Under the pieces are notes generated by a model that did no database searches, was not told where the DNA came from, and saw nothing but the letters and a program-made list of their open reading frames with translations. From an uncultured Pelagibacteraceae bacterium (GTDB lineage Bacteria; Pseudomonadota; Alphaproteobacteria; Pelagibacterales; Pelagibacteraceae): a stretch of DNA of 64,000 bases. Of this stretch, positions 1-10,074 are shown piece after piece. The first letter of the stretch is position 1; each line of letters starts with the position of its first letter. Location: contig CACEOF010000001.1 in NCBI GenBank assembly GCA_902561095.1, positions 1-64,000 on the forward strand. Reading direction: 5' to 3'. The position numbers were made by a program, and so were the translations under genes.

Positions 1-132
1 TGTGCTAGTTGGTATGCAAAAGCAGTTGAGGCTGAAAAGGCTTGTCCTATTTTCTTGAAAAGAACTCATCAAAACACCTTAAAATATGTTCCAATTGAAA
101 CTTTAAAAAAGTTTGCAATAGATTTATCGTAA
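1..132 (+). CDS. C-terminal fragment of a CDS truncated by the window start (product unknown)
   Basis: Frame 1 is open from base 1: CASWYAKAVEAEKACPIFLKRTHQNTLKYVPIETLKKFAIDLS*, stop TAA at 130-132; convergent with the next gene. Confidence 0.6.
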   Translation, partial: CASWYAKAVEAEKACPIFLKRTHQNTLKYVPIETLKKFAIDLS

Positions 133-133
133 T

Positions 134-1753
134 TTACATATTGCCATATTTAGGTCCACCTCCGCCCTCAGGAGTTACCCAAACAATATTTTGCGAAGGT
201 TCTTTAATATCACAAGTTTTACAGTGAATACAGTTTTGTGAATTGATGACAAATTTATTAACTTCATTTTCTTTTTGAACTTCATAAACTCCTGCAGGAC
301 AATATCTTTGAGCAGGTTCATCAAATTTTTCTAAAGTATAATTAATTGGTAAATTAGGGTCTTTAAGTTTCAAATGAACTGGCTGATTATCTGCGTGATT
401 TGTACCTGTTAAATAAACAGAGCTCGTTTTATCAAAAGTTAAAACATTATCATATTTAGGATAATCTATTTTTGGCATATCTTTAGCTAGTTTTAAAGTC
501 TCATGATCAGCGTGCTTATGCTTAAGTGTAAAAGGCATTTTTCCTCTAAATAAAATTTGATCTATACCTGTAAATATTATTCCTAATATTAATCCCCAAC
601 TGAAACTAGGTTTGACATTTCTTGCCTCAAACAATTCTTTATAGAGCCAGCTATTTTTAAATTTTTGTTCAAATATAGATAAATCTTTATTATCTTTTAA
701 ATGCTCATTTATAGTTTCAGCAGCTATTATACCACTTTTCATAGCTGTGTGAGAGCCTTTGATTTTTGGCATGTTTAAAGTTCCCGCATCACAGCCAACT
801 AACAATGCTCCTGGCATAAACATCTGAGGTAAACTCTGAAAACCTCCCTCAATTAAAGCTCTTGCACCATATGAAATTCTTTTTCCACCTTCTATAATTT
901 TCCTGATAGCTGGATGAGTTTTAAATCTTTGAAACTCATCGTATGGAGATAAATGAGGGTTTTTATAATCTAAACCAATTACATATCCTAAGAAAACCTG
1001 TTTATTTTCTGCATGATACATAAAACTTCCGCCGTAAGTGTTGTTATCTAATGGCCATCCAGCTGTGTGCATTACTAGACCTTCCTCGTGAGTTTTCTCA
1101 TCAATTTCCCAAATTTCTTTAAACCCAATCCCGTATTGTTGTGGATCTTTTCCTTTATTTAATTCAAATTTTTGAATTAATTCTTTTCCAAGATGGCCTC
1201 TGCAGCCTTCCGCAAAAACTGTAACTTTTCCCAATAACTCAATACCTGGTTCAAAACTATCTTTTTTATTTCCTTCTTTATCTACACCCATATCTTGAGT
1301 AGCAACTCCTTTTACAGATCCATCATCGTTGTATAAAATTTCACTTGCTGGAAATCCTGGAAAAATTTCAACACCTAAATTTTCTGCTTGCTCAGCAAGC
1401 CATCTACATAAATTTGCTAAACTAATAATGTAATTTTTATGATTTTGTTGAACTTTAGGAAGCAACCAGGTTGGCCAGCTTAATGATTTTGTTTTTCCTA
1501 AAAATAAAAATTTTTCTTTTGTTACTTTAGTTTTTATTGGAGAATTTAGTTCTTTCCAATTAGGTAATAATTCATCTAATGCACGTGTCTCAAAAACATT
1601 ACCACTTAGAATATGTGCTCCTATTTCTGAAGCTTTCTCTAGTAGGCAAACATTTAGATTTGGATCTAATTGTTTTAGTTTTATTGCTGTTGATAAACCT
1701 GATGGCCCGCCACCAATGATCACAACATCATATTCCATCGATTCCCTAGACAT
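134..1753 (-). CDS. Electron transfer flavoprotein-ubiquinone oxidoreductase
   Basis: N-terminal FAD motif VVIIGGGPSGLS; C-terminal 4Fe-4S motif CIHCKTCDIKEPSQNIVWVTPEGGGGP typical of ETF-QO; etfAB adjacent. Confidence 0.95.
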   Translation of the reverse strand: MSRESMEYDVVIIGGGPSGLSTAIKLKQLDPNLNVCLLEKASEIGAHILSGNVFETRALDELLPNWKELNSPIKTKVTKEKFLFLGKTKSLSWPTWLLPKVQQNHKNYIISLANLCRWLAEQAENLGVEIFPGFPASEILYNDDGSVKGVATQDMGVDKEGNKKDSFEPGIELLGKVTVFAEGCRGHLGKELIQKFELNKGKDPQQYGIGFKEIWEIDEKTHEEGLVMHTAGWPLDNNTYGGSFMYHAENKQVFLGYVIGLDYKNPHLSPYDEFQRFKTHPAIRKIIEGGKRISYGARALIEGGFQSLPQMFMPGALLVGCDAGTLNMPKIKGSHTAMKSGIIAAETINEHLKDNKDLSIFEQKFKNSWLYKELFEARNVKPSFSWGLILGIIFTGIDQILFRGKMPFTLKHKHADHETLKLAKDMPKIDYPKYDNVLTFDKTSSVYLTGTNHADNQPVHLKLKDPNLPINYTLEKFDEPAQRYCPAGVYEVQKENEVNKFVINSQNCIHCKTCDIKEPSQNIVWVTPEGGGGPKYGNM

Positions 1754-1776
1754 AAACTAGTTTTTAACGGTAAGGA

Positions 1777-2730
1777 TTATTTTTGTATAGTGTTTAATTT
1801 GTTCAGCTCTTCCATGAACTGTGGAAGTGCTTCAAATAGATCAGCTTCAAGGCCATAATCTGCAACACTAAATATTGGAGCTTCTCCATCTTTATTGATT
1901 GCGACAATTACTTTACTCTCTTTCATTCCTGCTAAATGCTGGATTGCCCCTGAAATTCCAATAGCAATATATAAATCTGGTACAACAACTTTTCCAGTTT
2001 GACCAACTTGATGATCGTTACTGATATAACCTGCATCTACGGCAGCTCTGGATGCACCAATGGCTGCTCCTAGTTTATCCGCAACTTCTGTTATTAATTT
2101 AAAATTATCTCCGCTCTGCATTCCTCTACCACCTGAAACTACAATCCTTGCAGTTCCTAGTTCTGGTCTGTCAGATTTTATTTCTTCTCTCTTAATAAAC
2201 TTAGTATTAGAAAATTCTTCTCCAGCCTCTCCTTTTTCAATCGTTGCAGTTCCGCCAGTTCTTTCACAAGGTTCAAAAGATGTAGGTCTAATCGTTACAC
2301 ATTTCTTGGTATCATTTGTTTTTACTGTTGCAAAAGCGTTTCCTGCATAAATAGGTCTTAAAAAAGTATCAGGAGATATTACTTTTATAATATCGCTGAC
2401 CTGAGAAGTATCTAAATGAGCAGCAACTCTTGGCATTAAGTTTTTACCAAATGTGTTTGCAGAACAAACAATATGAGAATAATTTTCTGCAAGTTTTACT
2501 ATTGCTGGTGTAAAATTTTCTGCTGTAAAATTTTCATAATGTGGTGCCTCTATACTGATTACTTTTTTAATCACTGGTAATTCAGATAGTTTCTTAGCAG
2601 CGGACTCGCTATTTTGACCAATAATTACCGCGTGAACTTCTGTATCGATTTGAGATGCAGCAGTTGCAGCGTTTAACGTAAAAGGCCTTAACTCTTTATT
2701 ATTATGTTCTGCTATAAGTAATACAGCCAT
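1777..2730 (-). CDS. etfA: Electron transfer flavoprotein alpha subunit
   Basis: C-terminal VVSGGRGM...GASRAAVDAGY...QVGQTGKVV.PDLYIAIGISGAIQHLAGM signature. Confidence 0.95.
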   Translation of the reverse strand: MAVLLIAEHNNKELRPFTLNAATAASQIDTEVHAVIIGQNSESAAKKLSELPVIKKVISIEAPHYENFTAENFTPAIVKLAENYSHIVCSANTFGKNLMPRVAAHLDTSQVSDIIKVISPDTFLRPIYAGNAFATVKTNDTKKCVTIRPTSFEPCERTGGTATIEKGEAGEEFSNTKFIKREEIKSDRPELGTARIVVSGGRGMQSGDNFKLITEVADKLGAAIGASRAAVDAGYISNDHQVGQTGKVVVPDLYIAIGISGAIQHLAGMKESKVIVAINKDGEAPIFSVADYGLEADLFEALPQFMEELNKLNTIQK

Positions 2731-3479
2731 TATATAACTTTTGCCTCGTTTTTTAATTTTTGAACTAGTTCAGCAACATTTGCTACTTTGATGCCAGCTT
2801 TTCTTTTTGGTGGTTCCTCAACTTTTAACTGCTGAACTCTTGGAGTGATATCAATTCCTAAATCTGAAACATTTATTTCTTCAATAGGCTTTTTCTTTGC
2901 CTTCATAATATTTGGCAATGAAGCATATCTAGGCTCATTTAATCTTAAATCACAGGTTACAATTGCTGGTATATTAATTTCAACAGTTTCAAGACCTTCA
3001 TCAATTTCTCTGGTAACCTCTAAAGAATTATCTTTTACTTCTATGTTTGATGCAAAAGTTGCTTGTGGCCAATTTAATAAAGCACTTAGCATTTGTCCTG
3101 TTTGATTACAATCATCATCAATTGCTTGTTTGCCCATAAAAACTAAATCTGGTTTTTCTTTTTCAACAATTTTTTGTAAAATTTTTGAAACAGCTAAAGG
3201 TTCCAAAACACCTTCAGTCTTTACATGAATTCCTTTATCTGCTCCAACTGCTAAAGCTTTTCTAACAGTCTCTTGAGCTTTTTCTTCTCCTACTGTTATT
3301 GCAACAATCTCTGTTGCTTTACCTGCCTCTTTTATTTTAACTGCTTCTTCAATAGCGTTATCATCAGGGGGATTAGTTGACATTTTAACATTATCTGTAA
3401 CTACACCTGATCCATCCTCTTTCACTCTTATTTGGACGTTATAATCAATTACTCTTTTTACAGCGACTAGAATTTTCAT
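2730..3479 (-). CDS. etfB: Electron transfer flavoprotein beta subunit
   Basis: MKILVAVKRVIDYNVQIRVK..., internal VFMGKQAIDDDCNQTGQM motif; TAATG-type coupling to etfA. Confidence 0.95.
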   Translation of the reverse strand: MKILVAVKRVIDYNVQIRVKEDGSGVVTDNVKMSTNPPDDNAIEEAVKIKEAGKATEIVAITVGEEKAQETVRKALAVGADKGIHVKTEGVLEPLAVSKILQKIVEKEKPDLVFMGKQAIDDDCNQTGQMLSALLNWPQATFASNIEVKDNSLEVTREIDEGLETVEINIPAIVTCDLRLNEPRYASLPNIMKAKKKPIEEINVSDLGIDITPRVQQLKVEEPPKRKAGIKVANVAELVQKLKNEAKVI

Positions 3480-5911
3480 TATGCTCTCAATAAATTATTT
3501 TCTTTATCGTATGGACTTTCTTCTAATACAGTAGCCTCATACATTTCTCCTAAGATATCAACTTGTAATTTGTCACCCACATTTGCAAAATCAGGTTTAA
3601 CCATTGCTAATGCTATTGATTTATCTAATCTAAAACCAAACTCACCCCCAGTTGCTCTTCCAACAACTTTACTGTCTTTATATATAGGGTTATTACCTAA
3701 TACATCTGCATCTTTTGTATTATGCACTTCAAGAGTAACTAATTTGTTATCAAATCCCTTCTCTCTCCATTTATTTAAAGCTTCCAATCCAATAAAATTA
3801 CCTTTGTTAGGATGAATAAATCTATCCAACCCAGATTCGTAAGGTGAATATTCAATTGATAATTCTGTACCTACAAGTTTGTATGATTTTTCTAATCTTA
3901 AACTATTCATAGCTCTTATGCCAAAAGGTTTTATTCCTAAATCCTTACCTGCATCCATTAATTTATCAAAAATATGATTTTGATACTCAATTGGGTGATG
4001 CAATTCCCACCCTAGCTCACCTACAAAATTTACTCTCATTGCATTAACTGGAGCATAACCAACATTGACCTTTTTAGCAGTTAACCATTTAAAATTTTCA
4101 TTTGAAAAATCATCTGTAGAAACTTTTTGCATTAAATCTCTGGCTTTTGGACCAGCGACCACAAGTACACCTGTACTATTAGTTAAGTCTTCAAATATAA
4201 CTGAGCCATCAGTTGGCATCCATTTTTGTATCCAATCATGATCTAATCTTAAATTTGCTCCTGCAGAAACAAGGTAATAAGAATTTTCCGCCTCTTTCAT
4301 AATTGTAAATTCTGAATGAACACCTCCTTTAGTATTTAAAGCGTGACATAAATTTATTCTGCCAATTTTTTTTGGTAATTTGTTTGCAACTAAAAAATCT
4401 AAAAATTCTTCAGCTTTAGGTCCTTTTATTCTACATTTGGCAAATGCTGTCATATCTAACAAGCCAACATTTTCCTTTACATTTTGACACTCTTTTTTAA
4501 TTGCATCGAACCATTTTGATCGTCTAAACGACCAATCATCTTTTTGTTCCATGCCATCAGTTGCAAAAAAGTTTGGTCTTTCCCAACCAAATTTTTGTCC
4601 AAAAACTGCACCCAAATTTCTCATTCTTTCATAACATGGTGCTGTTCTTAAAGGTCTTGCTGCTGGTCTTTCTTCATCAGGATAGTGAGTGATAAAAACA
4701 TGACTGTACGCTTCCTCATTTTTTGCTTTTAAGTATGATTTAGTTGCATAATTTCCATAACGTCTTGGTTCAACTCCCAACATATCAATAGTAGGTTCGC
4801 CATCTACAATCCACTCCGCTAATTGCCAACCAGCTCCACCTGCTGCAGTAATCCCAAAACTGTGTCCTTCATTAATCCAAAAATTTTTTAATCCCCACGC
4901 TGGACCAACTATTGGATTTCCATCAGGTGTGTAACAGATTGCACCATTATAAACTTTTTTTACACCAACTTCTCCAAAAGCAGGCACTCGGTGAATTGCT
5001 CCCTCAATATGTGGAGCTAATCTATCAAGATCTTCTTGAAACAATTCGTACTCTGAATTTTTTGATGGACCTTCAACATAACAAGCTGGTGCGCCATCTT
5101 CATAAGGTCCTAATATCAATCCACCTGCTTCTTCTCGCATATACCATCGACTATCACTATCCCTAAGAACTCCCATTTCAGGAAGACCTTCTTTTTTTCT
5201 CTTTTGAATTTCAGGATGAGGTTCAGTTACAATATATTGATGCTCAACTGGAATTACTGGAATATCTAAACCTACCATTTCACCAGTTTGTCTTGCAAAA
5301 TTACCAGAACATGAAATTACATGTTCACATTCAATTGAACCTTTGTCTGTTTCTACTATCCAACCGTCTTTAGTTTGTTTCATACTCATTACGGCTGTAT
5401 TTCTATAAATTTCTGCTCCTCTATTTCTTGCACCAGTTGCTAAAGCTTGAGTTAAATCAGCTGGCTGAATATATCCATCTTCTGGGTGTTGTATTGCGCC
5501 AACTAAATCATCTGTATGACACAATGGCCAAATTTCTTTTACTTGTTGAGGAGTTAAAAATTTTACATCTACTCCAATCGTTTGTGCAACACCAGCATAT
5601 TGATGATACTCATCCATTCTATCTTTTGTGCTTGCTAATCGAATATTTGAAACAACACTAAAACCAACATTCTTTCCAGTTTCTTCCTCTAAAGTTTTGT
5701 AAAGATTAACTGCGTATTTATGAAGCTGTCCGACCGAATAACTCATGTTAAACAAAGGTAATAAACCAGCTGCATGCCAAGTAGAACCTGAAGTTAGTTC
5801 TTTTCTCTCAACTAAAACAACATCTGACCAACCTTTTTTTGCTAGATGATAAAGAGCACTTACTCCTACAACCCCACCACCAACTACAACAACTTTGGTT
5901 TTTGTTTTCAT
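3479..5911 (-). CDS. Dimethylglycine/sarcosine dehydrogenase-like flavoprotein (FAD oxidoreductase + GcvT domains)
   Basis: N-terminal VVVVGGGVVGVSALYHLAKKGW (DAO fold), SGSTWHAAGLLP; C-terminal GcvT-like domain; directly upstream of etfBA. Confidence 0.88.
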   Translation of the reverse strand: MKTKTKVVVVGGGVVGVSALYHLAKKGWSDVVLVERKELTSGSTWHAAGLLPLFNMSYSVGQLHKYAVNLYKTLEEETGKNVGFSVVSNIRLASTKDRMDEYHQYAGVAQTIGVDVKFLTPQQVKEIWPLCHTDDLVGAIQHPEDGYIQPADLTQALATGARNRGAEIYRNTAVMSMKQTKDGWIVETDKGSIECEHVISCSGNFARQTGEMVGLDIPVIPVEHQYIVTEPHPEIQKRKKEGLPEMGVLRDSDSRWYMREEAGGLILGPYEDGAPACYVEGPSKNSEYELFQEDLDRLAPHIEGAIHRVPAFGEVGVKKVYNGAICYTPDGNPIVGPAWGLKNFWINEGHSFGITAAGGAGWQLAEWIVDGEPTIDMLGVEPRRYGNYATKSYLKAKNEEAYSHVFITHYPDEERPAARPLRTAPCYERMRNLGAVFGQKFGWERPNFFATDGMEQKDDWSFRRSKWFDAIKKECQNVKENVGLLDMTAFAKCRIKGPKAEEFLDFLVANKLPKKIGRINLCHALNTKGGVHSEFTIMKEAENSYYLVSAGANLRLDHDWIQKWMPTDGSVIFEDLTNSTGVLVVAGPKARDLMQKVSTDDFSNENFKWLTAKKVNVGYAPVNAMRVNFVGELGWELHHPIEYQNHIFDKLMDAGKDLGIKPFGIRAMNSLRLEKSYKLVGTELSIEYSPYESGLDRFIHPNKGNFIGLEALNKWREKGFDNKLVTLEVHNTKDADVLGNNPIYKDSKVVGRATGGEFGFRLDKSIALAMVKPDFANVGDKLQVDILGEMYEATVLEESPYDKENNLLRA

Positions 5912-5968
5912 TGAACGATTCCTACTAAATTTTCATTAATTACGAAACAAAAATGTATCAACAAGATA

Positions 5969-6442
5969 TCAGATTGAGCTACCTAGAGGTATTGGGTTTG
6001 AGACCATAGTTGTGAGCCAGCAGTCCTTTAATTCTCCATCCAGAATGTATTTTTCAACTTGCCAATTAAATTTATGATAAATTTTATTTTTATCCAGAAT
6101 AATAACCTCAAATTGTGCCAATTTATCATTACTTCTTAATTCGGTTATTGTATGGCTTAAATGGTCAATCATCATTTGGTATGAATTTCCTTTAAGCATT
6201 CTTTTAAAGTTATTTAATGGTCCTGTAACTTTTTTATTGTTTGGATGTGCAAAATTCCATGTTTGTTCAATACCACTATCTTGATAATTTAAATCATTTT
6301 GCTGAAGTCCAGTTAGTTGAATTTTGACAACTTCTTTAGGTTTAATATTCTTATCAGGATTTAACAAATCAGCTTTGGAAAAACTTGTTAATAGAAAAAT
6401 TAAAATAAATACTTTAAATGTTATTTGCAGTTTCTTTAACAT
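5969..6442 (-). CDS. Exported DUF4864-like hypothetical protein
   Basis: Signal-peptide-like N-terminus (FKVFILIFLLTSFSKA); resembles DUF4864; overlaps the upstream gene by 29 nt. Confidence 0.6.
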   Translation of the reverse strand: MLKKLQITFKVFILIFLLTSFSKADLLNPDKNIKPKEVVKIQLTGLQQNDLNYQDSGIEQTWNFAHPNNKKVTGPLNNFKRMLKGNSYQMMIDHLSHTITELRSNDKLAQFEVIILDKNKIYHKFNWQVEKYILDGELKDCWLTTMVSNPIPLGSSI

Positions 6443-6983
6443 CTTCTAAAAATTCTTGTCTCTTGGCATCGCTCACAAATGGTACTGCAAAATACCTTCT
6501 GTAGATAATGTTATATATGCCACACATGTGAAAAACTCCTCTTTTCAATCTTCGAATAGGCAAATTTAGAAAGAAAGTTGTGATAGCTAATCTTGGAGAG
6601 CCATATGTGCAAAATATTATTGCTTTTTTTTGCTTTAAATTACCAATTGGATATCCATAATTTCCAACCAACTTTTTAAATTTAAATGCCCAAGGTGGTG
6701 CTAGAACTTTATCAATCCAACCTTCAACAATAGCAGGCATTCTAAAATTCCAAATTGGAGCAATCAAGACAATGATATCAGAATTTTCAATTCTTTTTCT
6801 ATGATCAAGAACTTCTTGATCAGGTTCCTCACCTGCAAATACTGGATTAAATTTTTCTTTATATAAATCGACTACATCTACGGAATTACCATTTAGTTCT
6901 ACTTGTTTGATAAATTTATTTTTAATTGCAGCATTAAAAGAATTATCTTTGTAATGACCATAAATTAAGAAGACTTTTTTCAT
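6414..6983 (-). CDS. NAD(P)H dehydrogenase (quinone)/flavodoxin-like fold protein
   Basis: FLIYGHYKDNSFNAAIKNKF...IVLIAPIWNFRMPAIVEGWIDKVLAPPWAF, typical of the MdaB/NQO1-like family. Confidence 0.8.
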   Translation of the reverse strand: MKKVFLIYGHYKDNSFNAAIKNKFIKQVELNGNSVDVVDLYKEKFNPVFAGEEPDQEVLDHRKRIENSDIIVLIAPIWNFRMPAIVEGWIDKVLAPPWAFKFKKLVGNYGYPIGNLKQKKAIIFCTYGSPRLAITTFFLNLPIRRLKRGVFHMCGIYNIIYRRYFAVPFVSDAKRQEFLEDVKETANNI

Positions 6984-7044
6984 AGATACGTATTAGCTCA
7001 AAAATCTAAAAAAACTAATAAATATTTATGAATATTTGTAATAG

Positions 7045-8655
7045 CTACTCTGCAGTTTTGTATTTGCTGTTGTTAATGATAAAGACAAATAAAATTGGAA
7101 GTATTAACGTTAATAAAGTTACCACAATTAATAAAATCCCAAGTTCAGAATAATCAGCTGTTGTTTGAATTTCACCACTAACTTTATCTTTAACTTCTCT
7201 AGTAACTGTAAATATTTCATTTAAATATTTCGTTCCTAAGGCACTTGCTGACAATGCAAGGTTGGTGAAGGAGGCAAAAACTGCAAAAAAAGTTGCTTTT
7301 AAATGAGATGGAGCATTTTTTGCTATCCAAGCAAGTAATGGAATCATTGATACTTGACCCAAAGGAGATTCAAGAGCTGTATTAATTAAAGCAATAAACT
7401 TAGCATCAACCACTCCTCCAGTTAATGAAGATGTCCAATTATGAAAACCATAGTACATTCCAACACTTGGTAAAAATAAAATTGCACCTGCAATACTTAA
7501 AACAACAATTATTTTGGCAATTGAATTCTTTGCCATAAATGGTCTTAACAAAACAATCCCTGCTAAAGTTAAAATTGATGCAAGTAATGATAAAATTGAA
7601 AAAAACTGTTCATTAAATTCAAGCTGATCAATTTCAAACCAAGTTAAACCTGGTCCAGGTCCCGGCATTGCTCTAAAAATAAATATAATTACAGCTGTAC
7701 CAACTATTGTTAATCTTAATTCCTGAGGTAGTTCTTTAATAAGTTTAAACATTAAAAATAAAATAATTATTACTGAGCCTATAAAAACAATTTCTTGTGC
7801 AAATGGGACGTTAAAAGATCCTACCGAGAGTGTGAAAATAACAAAAACTAAACTACCACCTAAAATCCACCAGTTTATCTCTGTTTTTTCATTTCCTCTT
7901 TCTTCCTTAAATTCTAATCCTTGAAACTTCAAAATATTGATTTTTTTTTGTCTTAAGTAATTTGCTAAAATTACACCAAAGATCGAAACTAGGGGTATTA
8001 CAAGAGCGTATAAATAAATTGTTCCATATAAATTTATTTTTTCAGATTGCTCTAAACTTTCAACATCTCTAAATAAAATGACATTTACTAATGCTACAAG
8101 AACTGTTCCTCCTATTATTGCAAAACGACCAAGAGTTTGCATTGTTGTATGCATTATTTTTACTTGGTCTTTGCTATAATCTATTCCTTCTTCATCTGAT
8201 AAAGGAACTGCTTCAACAGTCATTGCATCTGCAACTACATCCTGAACGACATATCCAACTGGAGCTAAAATTACACTTATTACAAACCAAGTTTCTACAG
8301 AAAATATTTCTGACATGGTTTCTGTATGAATAATTAGTCCGTACATTATTAATAGACTTAAAGCTATTAATGATGCCCCAAAGTAGACCATATAATTTTT
8401 TCTTTCCCATATAAGATCAACAAGATGGCCTAAAGGCATTTTCAATGCCCAAGGGATACCTGCCCAAAAACCAAGTCCTGCAAGAAATGCAGCTGACAAA
8501 TTTAAATAATCTTTAACAAAGAAAGTTCCAACAATTCCTGTTAAACCTGAAATACCAGCAGCCATATAAACCATTAATGGTGGAAGATAAGTCCACTTAA
8601 ATTCTCGTCCCAAATCTAAAAAAGTGCTATCTAAAAATTTTAATACTTTGTTCAT
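7045..8655 (-). CDS. Multi-spanning transporter, MFS/BT1 (folate-biopterin transporter)-like
   Basis: 536 aa, many hydrophobic segments; LGFWAGIPWALKMPLGHLVDLIW and DVVADAMTVEA resemble the BT1/MFS family. Confidence 0.65.
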   Translation of the reverse strand: MNKVLKFLDSTFLDLGREFKWTYLPPLMVYMAAGISGLTGIVGTFFVKDYLNLSAAFLAGLGFWAGIPWALKMPLGHLVDLIWERKNYMVYFGASLIALSLLIMYGLIIHTETMSEIFSVETWFVISVILAPVGYVVQDVVADAMTVEAVPLSDEEGIDYSKDQVKIMHTTMQTLGRFAIIGGTVLVALVNVILFRDVESLEQSEKINLYGTIYLYALVIPLVSIFGVILANYLRQKKINILKFQGLEFKEERGNEKTEINWWILGGSLVFVIFTLSVGSFNVPFAQEIVFIGSVIIILFLMFKLIKELPQELRLTIVGTAVIIFIFRAMPGPGPGLTWFEIDQLEFNEQFFSILSLLASILTLAGIVLLRPFMAKNSIAKIIVVLSIAGAILFLPSVGMYYGFHNWTSSLTGGVVDAKFIALINTALESPLGQVSMIPLLAWIAKNAPSHLKATFFAVFASFTNLALSASALGTKYLNEIFTVTREVKDKVSGEIQTTADYSELGILLIVVTLLTLILPILFVFIINNSKYKTAE

Positions 8656-9089
8656 TAGTCACTAAGAACTGGAAAGGCTTGTCTTACTTTCAAGAAATGT
8701 TTTTGATATTCCATTTTGGTACATTTATTTTCAACATATCCTATACGATTTTTTTCAACTAACTGTTTTGCATTTTCGTCACGTATTCCAAGTTGCAACC
8801 ATAAAACTTTAGCACCAATTTTCACGGTGTCTTCTGCAATTGCCATTACTTCTCTGGAAGGTCTAAATACATCAACAATATCTATATTTTTTTTTATATC
8901 TGTTATTTTAGCATATACCTCTTCACCCAAAATTTTTTGACCTTTAGCAGATGGGTTAACTGGAAATACTTTATACCCATATTTTTGCATATACTTCATT
9001 ACAATAGTAGATGGTTTAGTTTGATCGTTACTAACTCCTATCATAGCTATAGTTTTGTATTTTGAGAGAATATCTTTGATTTGACTCAT
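8655..9089 (-). CDS. CoA-binding domain protein (YccU-like)
   Basis: TIAMIGVSNDQTKPSTIVMKYMQKYGYKVFPVNPSAKGQKILGE...VWLQLGIR. Confidence 0.85.
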   Translation of the reverse strand: MSQIKDILSKYKTIAMIGVSNDQTKPSTIVMKYMQKYGYKVFPVNPSAKGQKILGEEVYAKITDIKKNIDIVDVFRPSREVMAIAEDTVKIGAKVLWLQLGIRDENAKQLVEKNRIGYVENKCTKMEYQKHFLKVRQAFPVLSD

Positions 9090-9091
9090 AC

Positions 9092-9286
9092 TTATTTATC
9101 ACTTTTGATTTGTTCTTCACAAAATTTCTTTGCCTCTTCTAAATCAGTAATTTTGGTATCAGACAATTTTTGGCTCGCAGCTAAACATGCATCTACTGCT
9201 CTTTTAAAGTTATATTCATTAAAGTTGAAAACTATAAACATTCCAAAAATAATTAAAATAACGATGAAAAAATTTTTTTTATTCAT
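9092..9286 (-). CDS. Small hypothetical membrane-anchored protein
   Basis: 64-aa ORF with N-terminal TM segment, tightly packed between neighbours. Confidence 0.5.
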   Translation of the reverse strand: MNKKNFFIVILIIFGMFIVFNFNEYNFKRAVDACLAASQKLSDTKITDLEEAKKFCEEQIKSDK

Positions 9287-9288
9287 TA

Positions 9289-10069
9289 TTATTTATTTTT
9301 CCAGACAGGTTTCCTTTTTTCTAAAAAAGCTGAAATACCTTCTTTAGCATCCATTGCCATCATGTTAACAGTCATCATTTTACTGGTGTGTGCATATGCT
9401 TTTCTTAAAGGCATTTCTAATTGTTTATAAAAAGTTTGTTTACCTATCTTTATTGATAAATTAGATTTAGAAGCTATTTTTTTAGCAATACTGAGTACTT
9501 CTCTATTTAGCTTTTGTTTGGAGAAACAGTCATTTATTAATCCTATTTCTTTTGCATAATTTGCTTTTATTGGTTCACCAGTTAACAACATTTTCATCAT
9601 AGGCTTACGATTAATTTTCCTACTTACGGCAACCATTGGTGTACTGCAAAATAATCCAATATTTACTCCTGGAGTTGCAAATAAAGCATCTTTTGTACTA
9701 TACGCTAGATCGCAGCTTGCAACTAACTGACAACCAGCTGCAAAAGCAGCACCGTGGACTTTTGCTATTACAGGTTTTCTACCTTCTACAATTTGAAGCA
9801 TAACTTTTGAGCAAAGATTAAAAAGTTTTTGATATCTATCTCTTTTTTTTTAATCCTCTTACCTCTTTTAAATTATGACCTGCACTAAACCCCTTGCCTG
9901 CGCCTTCTATTATTATAACTTTAACTTTATTGTCAGCATCTAATTTTTTTAATGCTTTTAATAAGTCGTTAAGATTTTTAAATGATAATGAATTATATGT
10001 TTTTGGTTCATTAAGTATTATTGATGAAATTTCATTATTAAGTTTTATAATTTTAATATTACTTTTCAT
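9289..10069 (-). pseudogene. Enoyl-CoA hydratase/isomerase split into two ORFs by a +1 nt change in an A9 tract
   Basis: ORF 9836-10069 (MKSNIKIIKL...AGKGFSAGHNLKEVRGLKKKR*) and ORF 9289-9801 (MLQIVEGRKPVIAKVHGAAFAAGCQLVASCDLAY...) are consecutive parts of one crotonase; removing one A gives ...GLKKRDRYQKLFNLCSKVMLQIVEGRKP... Confidence 0.88.
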
Positions 10070-10074
10070 TATTG

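Noticed and set aside
2060-2350. Plus-strand ORF of 96 aa opposite etfA
   Set aside because: Fully antisense to a strongly conserved gene; no motif; typical shadow ORF
4912-5661. Plus-strand ORFs (84 and 77 aa) opposite the DMGDH-like gene
   Set aside because: Leu/His/Gln-rich shadow ORFs antisense to a long confident CDS
8091-8410. ORFs at 8091-8333 (+) and 8213-8410 (-) inside the BT1-like gene
   Set aside because: Overlapping frames of a coherent 536-aa membrane protein; biased composition
9081-9347. Plus-strand 88-aa ORF spanning the 64-aa minus-strand gene
   Set aside because: Crosses three minus-strand gene boundaries; minus-strand arrangement is coherent
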